DNA from: Phallusia fumigata
Lineage: Eukaryota > Chordata > Ascidiacea > Phlebobranchia > Ascidiidae
Length of the DNA: 64,000 nucleotides
Direction of reading: 5' to 3'
NCBI GenBank assembly: GCA_008931825.1
Contig: QXVZ01006028.1
Coordinates: forward strand, 26,346 to 90,345
Shown in pieces: positions 44,101-55,400 of this stretch. Under the pieces are notes generated by a model. The model saw only the letters and a program-made list of their open reading frames with translations, was not told the DNA's origin and did not search any database. Position 1 is the stretch's first letter; every line of letters starts with the position of its first letter. The translations under genes and the position numbers were made by a program.

Positions 44101-47100
44101 GATGATATTTAAGTTGAAACAGGTCCGTAGCACTTAAGTCAAGAAGTGTTTTACTTTGTGGGAGGAACAGGACTTGACCTGAGTGATACCGAAGTTGGTT
44201 TAAACCCGTCCTGAGTAATGCTTTAACTGTCACAAACTTGGCTTAAGCGATGCCGTGCTCACTTGATGGATAAGAATTTGACCTAAGTAAAGTGGATTTG
44301 ATTTGAACCTGTCTTGAGTGATACCGGATTTGACTTGTCCTTGACTTGGGGAATGTGGATTAATTTGATGCATTAGACTAAGTGGCGCTGAGGTGGCTGG
44401 AATTCTAATGAAATCTATTGTTTTAATCCAGTGGTTCTCAAACTTTTTCTTCTAAATACCCATTATTACCCCCAAGTGGCCTACTACTGATATAATCTCA
44501 TACTCATCCTTTTCACTCAGACTGTTCAGTCCAAATTTTCCACAAGTTACCAAAATCTAAAGTATCTGTTTTAACTCAAACTCATGCGGTAAATTACCCC
44601 AAGAACTACTGGTATAATCTCACCACTCCTTCCTTTTCACTCAGATCGCTGTTGAGGGCGTTGACTTCGTTCTCCAAAGCCTCAGTTTCCTTTGTTAGTT
44701 TGAGGTTACGGGCTTGAGATGTCGTCAACTTCTCGCGCCAGTTCTTCGCCTCCTTGTGAAGATGATCAATCTTCGTGTAACAGGCGTTCGCTTCTGCCTT
44801 CAGTTTGATCATCGCCGATTCCTTTGACTTTGCCTGACAAAAAAAGTTTAGGATCAGTGTCTCTTAACCATGCCGATTCCGAGGGTTTTAAACTTGTTCA
44901 CAGAAAATGTATGAGAAACTGTTACGTAAAGATAGGACTGTGTGGAAAAAGCAGCATATGAAACGCATTTTGACACGTAGCAATGTTGCACCACACAAGT
45001 ATAAACATAGAAATACAAATATCTAGTCTTGAACTTTCCGTAATTCTAACCCAGTCTTTCTCACCCCACCTAGTGGACCAGGTGACTTTTATTTGTAATT
45101 CGCAGTTCCAGCGATTGTTAAAATCTAGAGCGATTTGTAAATCAAAAATGCAGGCAAGAGGGCAACTAGGTCTTTTTGATTGTTTTACCATTGTGTATGT
45201 TTGCGGCGCTCTGATATCGCAACTAGAATCTTACAAATTGTTTTTTTCTGATCATTCAAAAACATTGTATACTCAGGTAAAAACAGAAGATATGTTACTG
45301 TTGATAATGAGAAGTCAAGCTCTCTTTCACCATTTCTGATCTTTGCGCGAGAAGAGCAACGACAAGCTTGAAGAGATAAAGAACTCTTCTCACGGCGAGC
45401 TTCGTCGATCGTTTCATGATTTTGAGCTCATGAACCGTGATGATGATATCACGAATCTCATCACAGACATCCTGATCATATTTAGTATCATTCAAACAGG
45501 AGCAGCAAATAAAAACAGAACTAAAATATTTGGGGAAAAGTATTACAAACTTTGAAAACATACGTTTTGACAACGTTCCCATTACGTATAAGCATCAGCT
45601 AGTCAGGCGTTGTTCAACGAGTATGTAAACAATAAAAATCTTCACAAACACAACAATCTTTATTTCACCACCGACCTGCCAGTTATTAGCGAGTTCTTCG
45701 AGCAACAGTTGTTCCTCTTCATCATCCTCATCAAAACTCGCCTGCATCGACTCAATATCTACAATTGCATGAATTATTGATCATAAGTTAAACTGTTCAT
45801 GTTTTTTTTGCCTTTTAATAGCTTCAGTCATATACACAAAATGCTCCTTTGCTACCTGCTTCATTTTTTTACCTTTTTTGAAAGTGTAATTTTTTAAAAT
45901 TTATTGTGTTAGTTGAAACATTGACGCTTAAGTTTCTTGTCCAGCTTAAAACTTTCGATGCCGAGGTGGGAGTCGAACCGTCAACCTTGCTAGTTGTCGT
46001 AGTTTAAAACACTCGGCCCATCTAAGTCCAACAGGTATTTTGACCCCTACAGTTTAAGTAAATTGGTGTCGAGATTCTTCATCATACTTGGCTCAATCTT
46101 ACAAAAAAAAACTTTTTCGCTGCATTTGCCCTACAGCGAATCAAACTGAAGAATCCCGATTAGGTTTTTTACGTCTGTATTTGAGTCGGGCGCCTCAGAT
46201 AACGTTTAGTCATCCACAACGGCTGTTAGCAGAAGGACCTACCGTCCGGTAAATTATGCGGCACGAAAGCAGATTTCATGGCGGGGGCTTGTAGTGCAGT
46301 TGGCAGAGTGTCGAGTCTCAAGCTTGCTTTTCTTACTCGAGCGTTCAGGCGTGCTGCGGTATTTCCGCTGATACCACTGCACGAAATATTGCAGGTTATA
46401 AAAAGTTTTGTAATAAAATGACTCGGGTGAAGTCCTGGCAAATAATTAACCCACGCACAATCAAGTTTATATTAACTGGAAATCCCTACAAGCTTTGGTA
46501 AAAGATGCCCTTTAAACCTTTTTAATGTTTGTTAAGAAATGTGCAAAAAAAAACTAATCCAACTATAATTTCAAACAGTGAGGTTTACTGTACTGCTATC
46601 CTTGTGCCTGACATTGGACAGTTTGCAGAATTAAATACGCTCTTGCATATTAACCTCACTTCAGAAAGTAAATTTATATTTACGAGCTATCCGACCTCGC
46701 TACTGCATCGTTGAAAGGGTCCTCATCCTCATCCTTATCTTCAAACATCGCTGTTCCAATTTTCTGCAGCTTCTTCAAGGCTTCGTTGGCGTTTTCCAGC
46801 GCAGCCATGATGACCTCCATTGAATCACTGCTCTCACGCTCGCTGTTAAGAAGTTTGTTGTCCGGGGCTTCCTGTGATTGGTCACTTACGTTGATCTGGC
46901 AACTCGCAAACCACTCAATGAGTTCCATCATCAGTTGGTCTCTGTGCACAACCGTAAAATTTAGGCTTGAATTTTTAAACTGTGTTGTGGATTGGAACCT
47001 AGTACAGAAATAACGAACATATATTTAAATCTATAGGGTAAAGTGTTGGTAGTAAGTTTGCTGTACAGATTGTGCACCGCCACCATCCTAAAATGTTTAG

Positions 47101-48241
47101 TTTTTTTTCAGAAAACAACCTATTTATTTAAGGAAAAAACGACCAGAAAGCTTGTATATAGTAAATACATTGTAATGCAAACGTTTTAACAATCGCTGTC
47201 GTCTTTTGCACTGATGATGACAACAGCGATGGTATTCAATGCAGAAACATTTTTTTACCCACCATTCCAGTCTGTGTCTTTTGTTTCAAAGCCTACAGTG
47301 CGTGTTGCAAACATTCTCGTGAAATACGAGCTTATTAATTTAATCAAGCGGCACGATGTAAGACGTAACGCAAAAACTTTTTACCTGTAGTCAGCAGTTG
47401 CCGCAAAGGCTGTTAACAAACTCCTCATCCGAGCCTTGGCATCCGCGTTTCTTCCCTCGTCGGAGGACTCCGGTGGGGGTCGGAAGGCGAGAGCGGTGGA
47501 TCCCCACTTGTTATCCTGGACCAAATGGGGCGGTGGCAGTTCCGGGGAAATCCCGATTTCGGTAAGCAGGTAACCGACCCTCTCAAGAACGTTGTCCAGA
47601 TGCGAACGGATTTCCTTAGTGAAAATGCGAGCGAAAACAAACATAAAATGTTCTGCATCTTATTTGGTTCTGAAAATTGTGTTAAAAATGCAATGCCGAT
47701 AGGGCGCGCTGAAGAGCAACGTAGCAGGTCTCGAATCCCCGATTGAAACGCTGCCAAAACTTAAGCATTGTAGAAATTAAATGTCTGTCAAGCATTGTAG
47801 AAATTAAATGTCTGTCATTCTTCTAAAATGTAACTTTGATACTAAATAATTCCACCAACTACAAGCTCATTTTACATGTAGAAGTACGCTAAAGAATCGT
47901 TCACTGACAAGGAATAGTTTTTACCAAACAAAGCGAAACGTTCTGAAACCTTTTGTGCAACTAGCACAATTTACTGAATCGCAGTACAAATATAGACAGC
48001 ACTTCAATTCTGTTCGCCAGTTAACGCAGCAAACGCAGCTTTATTTGATGCTACTTCCAGCAATTAGCGAATCAATAAGCAAAATTACCTTAAGCTGCTT
48101 CGCCTTTTTGGCCTTTTCTTGCTTTTCTTGAAAACCAATCATTGCCTCTTCAGTTTCAAGCAAGGGCAAGTCATCAAATATGCCTGATGCTTCTTGCCTG
48201 GCCAAGCCAAGATCGTACATTTCAGCCATTAAAAAACTCAT
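32111..48241 (-). CDS. Large coiled-coil protein, about 1,510 aa, at least 23 exons, family not recognised
   Basis: Minus-strand exons: 48241-48089, 47614-47385, 46941-46684, 45758-45676, 45471-45331, 44833-44624, 43853-43575, 42919-42583, 41875-41544, 41058-40955, 40218-40090, 39754-39617, 39086-38882, 38375-38274, 38116-37982, 37478-37335, 36785-36589, 36480-36416, 36079-35915, 35595-35413, 34289-34019, 33396-33206 and 32589-32111. Phases agree except exon 3 to 4. The start is MSFLMAEMYDLG; the second ATG is also possible. The middle is heptad-rich (EELEEEIGETGRSLEREKI; ELQAEIDELNKELEDQEDR), with an Arg/Ser block (RRQSVRRSSVRRRRSG) and a Pro/Ser linker. Then come a helical Trp-containing region (LSRINHVTRHWNAYVIMRW), acidic and Ser-rich linkers and a basic Ser/Arg tail ending RANESELRHQV. 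No signal peptide or membrane segment. A cytoskeletal, ciliary or centrosomal role would fit this composition but is not shown. Confidence 0.85.
33451..33690. mobile_element. hAT-like element (GTGGTTCCCAACC family) in the coiled-coil gene
   Basis: Left end CTGTGGTTCCCAACCC and right end GATTGAGAACCACTG form inverted repeats. It contains CCCCTGTTGGGGAATCACCC, shared with the copy at 40600-40655. I could not identify a target duplication. Confidence 0.7.
34541..34615. repeat. Partial foldback-family copy
   Basis: AGTCAGAGAACTTGTATACA then AAGTTTCAACAACCGCTGTG matches the arm and core of the family at 30700 and 39935. Confidence 0.55.
35140..35245. mobile_element. Short hAT-like element (GTGGTTCC family), about 106 bp
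   Basis: Left end CAGTGGTTCCAAACC and right end GGTTGGGAACCACTG are near-perfect inverted repeats. The body (TGTCTAGTAGGGGAGGAATG) is the reverse complement of the body of the copy at 52027. It looks like an internally deleted, foldback-like derivative. Confidence 0.75.
36250..36325 (-). repeat. tRNA-like fragment with box B
   Basis: The minus strand reads GGCTTAGATCAGTTAATC (box A-like), then GGCGGGTTCAAATCTCAGC (box B GGTTCAAATC). Stems are not intact. It sits in an intron of the coiled-coil gene. Confidence 0.5.
38185..38220. repeat. Short direct tandem duplication
   Basis: ATTTCACATAAGTACATGA occurs twice in tandem in an intron of the coiled-coil gene. Identity of the copies suggests a recent event. 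Confidence 0.85.
39775..39822 (+). repeat. 3' half of a tRNA-like sequence
   Basis: AAGGTCGTGGGTTTGATCCT then CACTCGGGGCACCA resembles the T-arm and acceptor end of a tRNA. No 5' half is present. It lies just upstream (in transcription sense) of coiled-coil exon 12. Confidence 0.45.
39935..40041. repeat. Foldback element with TAAAAACATAAC arms
   Basis: The arms are TAAAAACATAAC and GTTATGTTTTA. The core has ACAGCGATTGTTGAAACGTT, the shared core of this dispersed family. It lies in an intron of the coiled-coil gene. Confidence 0.75.
43005..43080. repeat. Partial foldback-family copy
   Basis: It reads AAAAACTGCCAGATCAGCTT then GTACATGTAGTGAATACATT and TTTCAACAATCAATGTTGCC. It is the left arm and core only. 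Confidence 0.65.
44160..44365. repeat. Degenerate minisatellite, GACTTGACYTGAGTGATACCG-like
   Basis: Recurring variants are GACTTGACCTGAGTGATACC, CGTCCTGAGTAATGC, TTGGCTTAAGCGATGCCG, TTTGACCTAAGTAAAGTGGA, CTGTCTTGAGTGATACCGGA and TTTGACTTG. Unit length is roughly 35-45 bp with strong drift. It lies in intron 6 of the coiled-coil gene. Confidence 0.6.
44429..44611. mobile_element. hAT-like element (CAGTGGTTCTCAAAC) with 6/8 target duplication
   Basis: It begins CAGTGGTTCTCAAAC, the classical Charlie-type hAT end, and ends CAAGAACTACTG. Flanking octamers TTTTAATC and GTATAATC match at 6 of 8. It ends 13 bp from the 3' end of coiled-coil exon 6, so it supplies sequence right at the splice donor side. 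Confidence 0.75.
45957..46030 (-). repeat. tRNA-like / tRNA-derived SINE fragment
   Basis: The minus strand has GATGGGCCGAGTG (box A-like) followed 45 bp later by GGTTCGACTCC, a perfect box B. The T-stem does not pair properly, so this is not a functional tRNA. It lies in an intron of the coiled-coil gene. Confidence 0.55.
47147..47260. repeat. Foldback-family copy
   Basis: It contains AAGCTTGTATATAGTAAATA, CATTGTAATGCAAACGTTTT and, inverted around a short spacer, AACAATCGCTGTCGTC and GATGACAACAGCGATGGT. It lies in intron 2 of the coiled-coil gene. Confidence 0.7.
47763..47816. repeat. Exact 27-bp tandem duplication
   Basis: The 27-bp unit starting AAGCATTGTAGAAATTAAAT and ending GTCTGTC is repeated immediately and without mismatch (47763-47789 and 47790-47816). 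It lies in intron 1 of the coiled-coil gene. Confidence 0.9.
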
Positions 48242-49458
48242 TTTTGCAACAAAAATTTTATTTACTGGCAGAAATAGCACAATGTTTTGACAGTGTTTTG
48301 TAAAAACCATGTAAATTATATCTGCAAATTGCACCTTAGCAACGTGATTATTACGTTTTTGTTGCTCTGTGATAAAATAATGTTGCAAGATGTGGGTGGA
48401 TCGTTGTGAATTTACAAAATAATCGAAACGCGCTAAAACCCAGTGATGCGTGACATGGGAAGAGTTTACTTTTCACCGAAATCGGTTTCGTTTTTTTTCT
48501 TATTAAATGTAATTCGTAAATCTGTATTTAATAATTGGTTGAAAAAAACTGTCGCCTTTTCTATTTTGATCCGACTGACCTGACTTTTATTACGTACTAA
48601 ACGACAGACCTCAGTTCAAAAGACAGTTTTTTGTGAATATTTCTTAGCCCAAGTCACTTTGGTAAAACTGTTATTGTTGATGGTTAACCAGCACAGAGCA
48701 AGTATTGATAGTATTGCACATTTTTGTCTAAATGTGTGTGACTGTGTTAAACAATTTGGTTCGGTTATTTCTGTTTCATTTGATCTTTTAATAAGTTTAG
48801 ATAAATTTAAATTAACAAAACCAAAATACACTTTTCTTTTGACCGTTATAAATAAAAAAAAAATGTCCCTGACATGTATTTTTTGTAACAAACTTTCAGT
48901 TAATTGTCACTTGAGCAGCTTTCATTTTTAATCTAAAATATACAAGTGCGAACTAGTGAAAGAAATATATCCAAATTATTTTAAAATTTAAAGAAATTTT
49001 TGCAGGCTTGTAGCACTGCAAAATTGATGTTACATGACAAAACTCACTAAATTAAATGTTTTTAGCTAACATAAACTAATTTTAGTCGTAATTAAGCACG
49101 AAAAAATTATTTTGTCGGGATTCCTGAAAAATTGTTTTTATTTTGCAATCCCGGGAATATAAAATTTAGGGAAATAGAGGAACCCTATTTCCAATATGTT
49201 TGTTGTTTCATTTTTGTGTTTTTGAATAAAACATTAAACTATTTAGACAAAAAATTCATTTGCAACAAATTCATTTCAAGAAAAACACCTGATCGTTTTG
49301 CAAATCAAATAAATTTTACCTTGTTTAATTTCCACAGACAATAATATTTCTAGCAATGCCATTGAGCGATAAACTCTGCAAGAGATTGTAAAAAAGTTAC
49401 ATAGACTGCTTTGCTTTGGTGAACTTTTTTTCTATGCTTCACGGTAGATAAAAAAGGG
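48242..49458. promoter_or_regulatory. Divergent intergenic region, coiled-coil gene / NUP98
   Basis: This 1.2-kb AT-rich stretch between two start codons must hold both promoters. No exon, transposon or clear core promoter element is visible. There are several T-tracts. Confidence 0.45.
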
Positions 49459-52400
49459 ATGTTTAATCAGCAAAACACAAGCTTCGGAGGTTCTTCATTT
49501 GGTAAGTACAACTTTTGTTTGTTTATAGTTGACATTACCTATACAGTTACAAAATGTTGTATAATTGTGTGACATTAGTTATGACACTTTTTCAGCTAAA
49601 AATTCCACTTGTTTCTGATGTGGTTGACATTGTTAAAACCTCATGTCAGATAAACTATGTAATCAAACTTGAGCAAAATTTTTCCGAAAACTTGAACGAA
49701 AACATTTGGCGGGAAGGGCAGTTTGGTAACCACCTGTATATTGTGGAACCTTTGTTAAGTGTGTGTTACTTTTAGGGAACACCAGTGGTGGGTTGTTCGG
49801 AAATAAAACCACTACTACAGGTGGTGGATTGTTCGGAAGTTCAGCCACTGGAAGCACTGGATTCGGAGCTAAGCCTAATACTGGTAGATTGACTTTAAAA
49901 ACAATTGTACAGATGAAATATTGTAAAACATTTACTAAAGGTTTTTTATTTATTACTGATCTCTTCTGATTTCCATAAAAGGTGTGAAATATTGTAGGTA
50001 CTATAATTTTTACCCACATTGTCACTACGAAAATGGAAGACCTACAATTATTGTTACATGTTTACGATACAAAATTTCATTGTAGTACTTAAGTTTTGTT
50101 TTTGCTCTAACCTAAGTGGCTTCAAACTAGTCAAACACATTGTTACCATGTTTTGCAGGTGGTTTTAGCTTCGGTACGGCAAACACCAGTACTGGAAGTA
50201 TTTTTGGGACACCCGCAGCAAAAAGTGGTGGCAGCTTGTTTGGGACTCCCACAACTCAACAGCAGGCATTTGGTTCATCGGGCACAACAGGGGGTTTCGG
50301 TTCTTTCGGGCAGCAGCAAAAACCTGGTGGATTATTTGGAAGCACTGCCACATCTTCTACATCAACATTCGGTGGAGGTGGTTCATTGTTTGGAGGTGGA
50401 ACAGGAACTGGTAAACATTTGTTTTTGCCTAAAAATGATTGAAATCCAGTGATAAGAGAAATTAAAAAATGAACAATGGATTGTGTTGATTTAAAAAAAA
50501 ACAAAGGTTCTAAAACTGCATGGGTGATGCCCACTTCATTTATCAAAACATTTGGTTCCTCACCATCGCTTAATTATGAAGTGAAGAAAACACAATTAAC
50601 TTCCATTGCATACTCCCTTGTCTAGTGTTTATTTTCACAGAACCAATAAAACTGCTCTTTGTTACAAGGTCTTACAAAGTCACAAAAGAGTACTGCATTT
50701 CTGTTTTCTTGCAACTAAATTTGCCATATCTTTACATAAAAACTCCCAACCCACTAACTGTAAACGATCTTTCTGTAGCTGCATTTGGACAACAGCAGAC
50801 TGGCACAGGGGGGACAAAGTTTACACCGACCTCTGGCAATGATACAATGATGCGATCTGGTGTTTCGACAACCATCAGTACGCGGCATCAGTGTATCACT
50901 GCTATGAAGGAGTACGAAGCAAAAAGCTTCGAAGAGCTTCGGGCAGAAGACTATGTTTCAGGAAGAAAAGGTCCAGGTAAAAGATGGAACTTATTAATGT
51001 TAAATACAGCTTGATTTTTTAAGCAACTTTTGGTTAAAAAATTGTTATTTCTGCAATACATTCACTATTTGTATTTTTTGTTTTAAGCAACTATACAACT
51101 AAATTTTTTGTATTTTTTTTCTGTGACCTTTTTACAAACTAAACCATTACTCCATTTCATAACACACTCATTTAAAACTCTAAAATGTTGAAATTTTCAC
51201 ATTTAGGTACTGGAACTGCAACATCTTCATTTGGAAATACAACAGCATCGAGCGTTTTCAACTTCGGCCAAACATCAACTGCTGCAAGTAGTGGGGGTTT
51301 GTTTGGATCTACTGCCAAAGTGAGTATTCAGATCTATGTAGCAAACTTTTATATTTATATCAGTTCAGGGGCTTCAAGAAATTGGCAATAACTGGAAAAG
51401 TTGTAGAGTATTGTGTGTTGAAATGTAGGTAATTATAAAAAATGTCAGTGATTTTGTATAATTTGTACAAACTTACCCAGGATGTACATTCCTTTACATT
51501 GTTGAAACTCAATCAGTTTTATCTCATTAAGTAAGCTGTAAGCTGCTTCAGCTAGAATGAACATTCTGAGTATGAGAGTGAAAGTTCTTAGACCTGTGTA
51601 TCTGATACCAAGACACAAGAAATGCATAAAATATGAATTTGTCAATAAATTGTTGCTAGGTTCTTACAATGCAAGGCTGGAAACACTTTTTTATGTTCAT
51701 AGCCCGCATTTGGAACCACAAGTGCAAGTGGTGGGTTATTTGGTGCAACAAACACGTCCAACGCTGGCGGATTATTCGGCAATAAAAGCACAGGATTTGG
51801 TACTGCAAAACCGACCTCGGGATTCGGAAGCTTTGGTACATCAACATCCAATGGGAAATCTTTGTTCGGAAATACTGCAAGCAAACCAGTAAGTTTTCTG
51901 TTCTGTATGTTGCATCTTAATCTATGCCAAAGGTTGGTTTTAGACTGAAACCTTGAAAATGCTGATTGTCTGACTGCTGTTTTATTTGTTGGCTGGGACG
52001 ATAAATTTTCAAGGATTTGTTTATGTCGGTGGTTCCCAACCTTTTTGATACATTCCCCCCCTTCGATTACTTTGGAACTTTTCATTCCTCCCCTACTAGA
52101 CAAAAAGTGATAAGTAATGTTAAAAGGTTTGGAACTTCTGGTCTACCTAATAAGAATACAACACTTACCATGCATAACTTAATTTTAAAGTAAATCTTCC
52201 TCCACTAAACTTACAAAATTCCTTCCTGGGGTAGAATTTCTCCCTGTTGAGAACTACTGGTTGGGTAAAAATTCTTATGATGCATCAGAAATGGGCATTG
52301 CTAATCATGCATTTGGCATACTTAGAATAAAACTAATATTATCAAATGAACATGTGCCTTCTCTATGCCTTACACTTTTTTATAGGCTGGAAGCATATTT

Positions 52401-55400
52401 GGCAACACTGCCACCTCATCTGGAAGCTTATTTGGATCCAACACTGGGACAGGAACAACTGGATTTGGAAGTACTGGGTCCACTGGTTTTGGTGGCACTG
52501 GATCTGTAAGTTTCTATTCACATTTTAGAATTTTCTGCAGTAAACTTGTACCCTTTAGTCAACTTGTTTGATGTTTTATTGTACTGAGGTTTTTCTACAT
52601 ATACTTGCTTCTTTTCAGTTTTGATTACAGATCTTGAAAGTAACTTTTATTAGTTTTAACAAGCACCTATGTTGAGTCCATGAGAAAATTAAGTTTACTT
52701 TGCATGTACCAAGTCTTGATATAACTAAACTTATTTTGTCAAACTTTTACAAAAGTCTTATTATTTCAGAATATTTTTGGCAACAAACCAACCGGTTTCG
52801 GAACAACAACGGCTAGCACAGGATTCGGCACGGGGACTGGAATGTTTGGTTCAGCAAATACTTCGAAACCAGCAACAGGACTTTTTGGTACTTCCACAGG
52901 ATTTGGTCAAACCAACACTGGTAAAGTTATGTGTGATTTAACTTTAAGACTGTGGTACTCCCGGCCTTTGTTTCAAACTTTTTTTTAAACAACCACACAT
53001 TTATGCATGTACATAATATTTTCATGGACAAGACTGGATTAAAAAGTGTTATGGATTTGAAAAAACAGGTTTGCTAAGTCGGATGTGTTAAGTCTGCTTC
53101 TGGACTCTTGACTCTTAGTATTCTTTGGAGTCTTGAAGAGAGTATTTAAGATAATCATTCCGGTTCTTTTAGAGGCAGAGAAGTTAAATTACAAAATAGC
53201 GAAAACTTGAAATTATGGCCTGAAAAATTTTGAACACTTCCCAAAATATCCCTTCCAAAAACAAAATTTTGCAACATTGCTTAAAAATGAAAAATCTGCT
53301 ACAAAGATTCAATTAGACCTTAGGAGTCAGAGTCGGAGGATTGGAAAGGACTCCTATTAATACTAGGAGTTGAAATCAAAATTTTTAATTCGACGTCGCC
53401 TAAGAACATTACGAGTCAGAGTCGGAATACTAATAATGTCTGAGTTGGACTTTATGCCTCCAACTCTGCAACCCTGCTGATTACGAACTTGACCAACATA
53501 TAACCTGTTTGAATTAAGTTGTGTCCAAGTTAAACAAGAGTTTCTCTTTATTTAGCTGGATCTTCACTGTTTGGAAACAAAACTGGTTTTGGAACAACTA
53601 CTACCCAGAGTGGGAACCTGTTTGGATCCACCTTCAACACAGGAACCCAAAACAAGGGGTTATTTGGCAATACTGGAACAGCGGCAGGTTAGAAAATCTC
53701 TAATTAAAACTGTTCCTGTTGTTTCATGAAAATGGAAAAAATTGGCTGTGTGATGGTGGCTTACTTTTAAAGTGCAGTTCAGTATTGTATTTAACTTTGA
53801 GACAAAATTCTATTTTACCAAGAACCTAAATGCAGGTAAGCATAGGTTGAAAATATTTAGCCTGGAGCGGGATTTGCACAAATTTTGATTTAATCTTCTG
53901 CTGCCAACATCTCCATTAATGATAACAGCACACTCATCTTAAGTTCACAGAAAGCAAGTCTTGCAAATTGAATTCGAGTCAGCTTAACAAGCACTTTTTT
54001 GTCACAGGAACATCCGGATTCAGTTTTCCTGGAAGTTCATTAGGTGGCACGGGAACAACAGGATTCGGTACTACCGGTTTCGGACAACAGAACGCTGCTG
54101 GTGGTGCGCAACCCCCAGCTACTTTGTCAACTGGATCCAATGAACAGTCTGTGCAGATGCTTCAGGTTTGAACTAAATCCATTTTGTATTTTTGTGAAGA
54201 ATTTATGTTTGGTATCCTGCAGAAAGTAGTAAATTTTTTACATAGGATACATTTTAATTGCTAGTATATATATGTATATTCTTGGATATCCATAGTATTT
54301 GAGATTTTTCATCATATGTAGCAGATCATTCAATCATTTAAAATTTCCAGGCTCTCCTCTCAGCACCATTTGGGGATTCACCTCTGTTCAAAAACTCCCT
54401 CAATGATCCCGTAAAGCGGAAAGAAGCGCTAAAACCGACCAATCCCGCTGCCCAGAAAGCTGCAATACAGTCACCGTTGTACAAAGTATCACCTGGGCCT
54501 TCGTCTCGAATACGACCAAAAGCTCGTCACCCTCACACCTTGAGTGGTTCCGGAACCACGAACAAATCTCATCAGTTGTTTGCCGGCCTCGAGCAAGAGG
54601 ATGAGTCGGCCGTCAGCAACCGAAGTTTTGTAGCAAGGTAAAAATATGTCCGGGTTGTAAATCAGGGTTCTGGTTGTCTGAAAGTTATGAAGTTTAATAT
54701 TAGGAATGCCAGATGCAGTATTATGGTTTTAAAGGAAAACTAATGAAATAAACTTGTAATTAACATTTTTGTAGAAAACTATTTGCATTTTTACACATAT
54801 TAGCAATAAGGTATTTTTTTTAATTGTGTGTGCATTAGCTAAATTGATTGGAATTCGTTAATGAGTTTACGTTGTGTGGTAAAAAAAGTCCAAGACGACT
54901 TGTACTGTAGTTGCTATGATAATTAAGTGTCCGTTTTATATGTATGAAAGGAAATGGGGTTTCCCACTGGAAAGCCCCATCTATAGTTTTAACATAGTGA
55001 CTTGTAGACCCCCAAATCTAAGTGTTGTGGAATTGTTAAGTCAAAATAGTTGTGTCTTTTGCTTGCCCTACAGTTATTATTCTACTGATAGGTCAAGTGT
55101 GAAGAGACTAACAATAAAAGTTACCCCCAATCAACGTGGGTCATTTCCGGGAACCCCCTATGGGTCATCATCTTCATCGTCAGCACCTGGGTCAATTTCG
55201 TCCACCGATAAAGATCACAGCGAAATTCAAAGAAGGGTTTTTAAGTAAGTTATAAACTTATTCCGGTCTTCACCCTGGACAAAATAATAATACCTCTAAA
55301 ATGTCATGGATATTTTTGATTTTCTCGTTTTGAGTCCCTTCTAGTTTGGGCGCTATCCATCATGCGACATATGCAGAAACTTTCTTCTTGTAATCTTTAG

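Noticed and set aside
45343-45555. Plus-strand coiled-coil-like ORF (KSNDKLEEIKNSSHGELRR)
   Set aside because: It is antisense to coiled-coil exon 5, whose branch-point-like TACTAAAT, acceptor and in-phase continuation support the minus strand.
45957-46030. Functional tRNA gene
   Set aside because: Box A and box B are present, but acceptor and T stems do not pair.
46684-46700. Stop after SDSS at the end of coiled-coil exon 3
   Set aside because: The TAA lies in a GTAAAT donor context and coding clearly continues upstream in coordinate terms; only the exact junction is unresolved.
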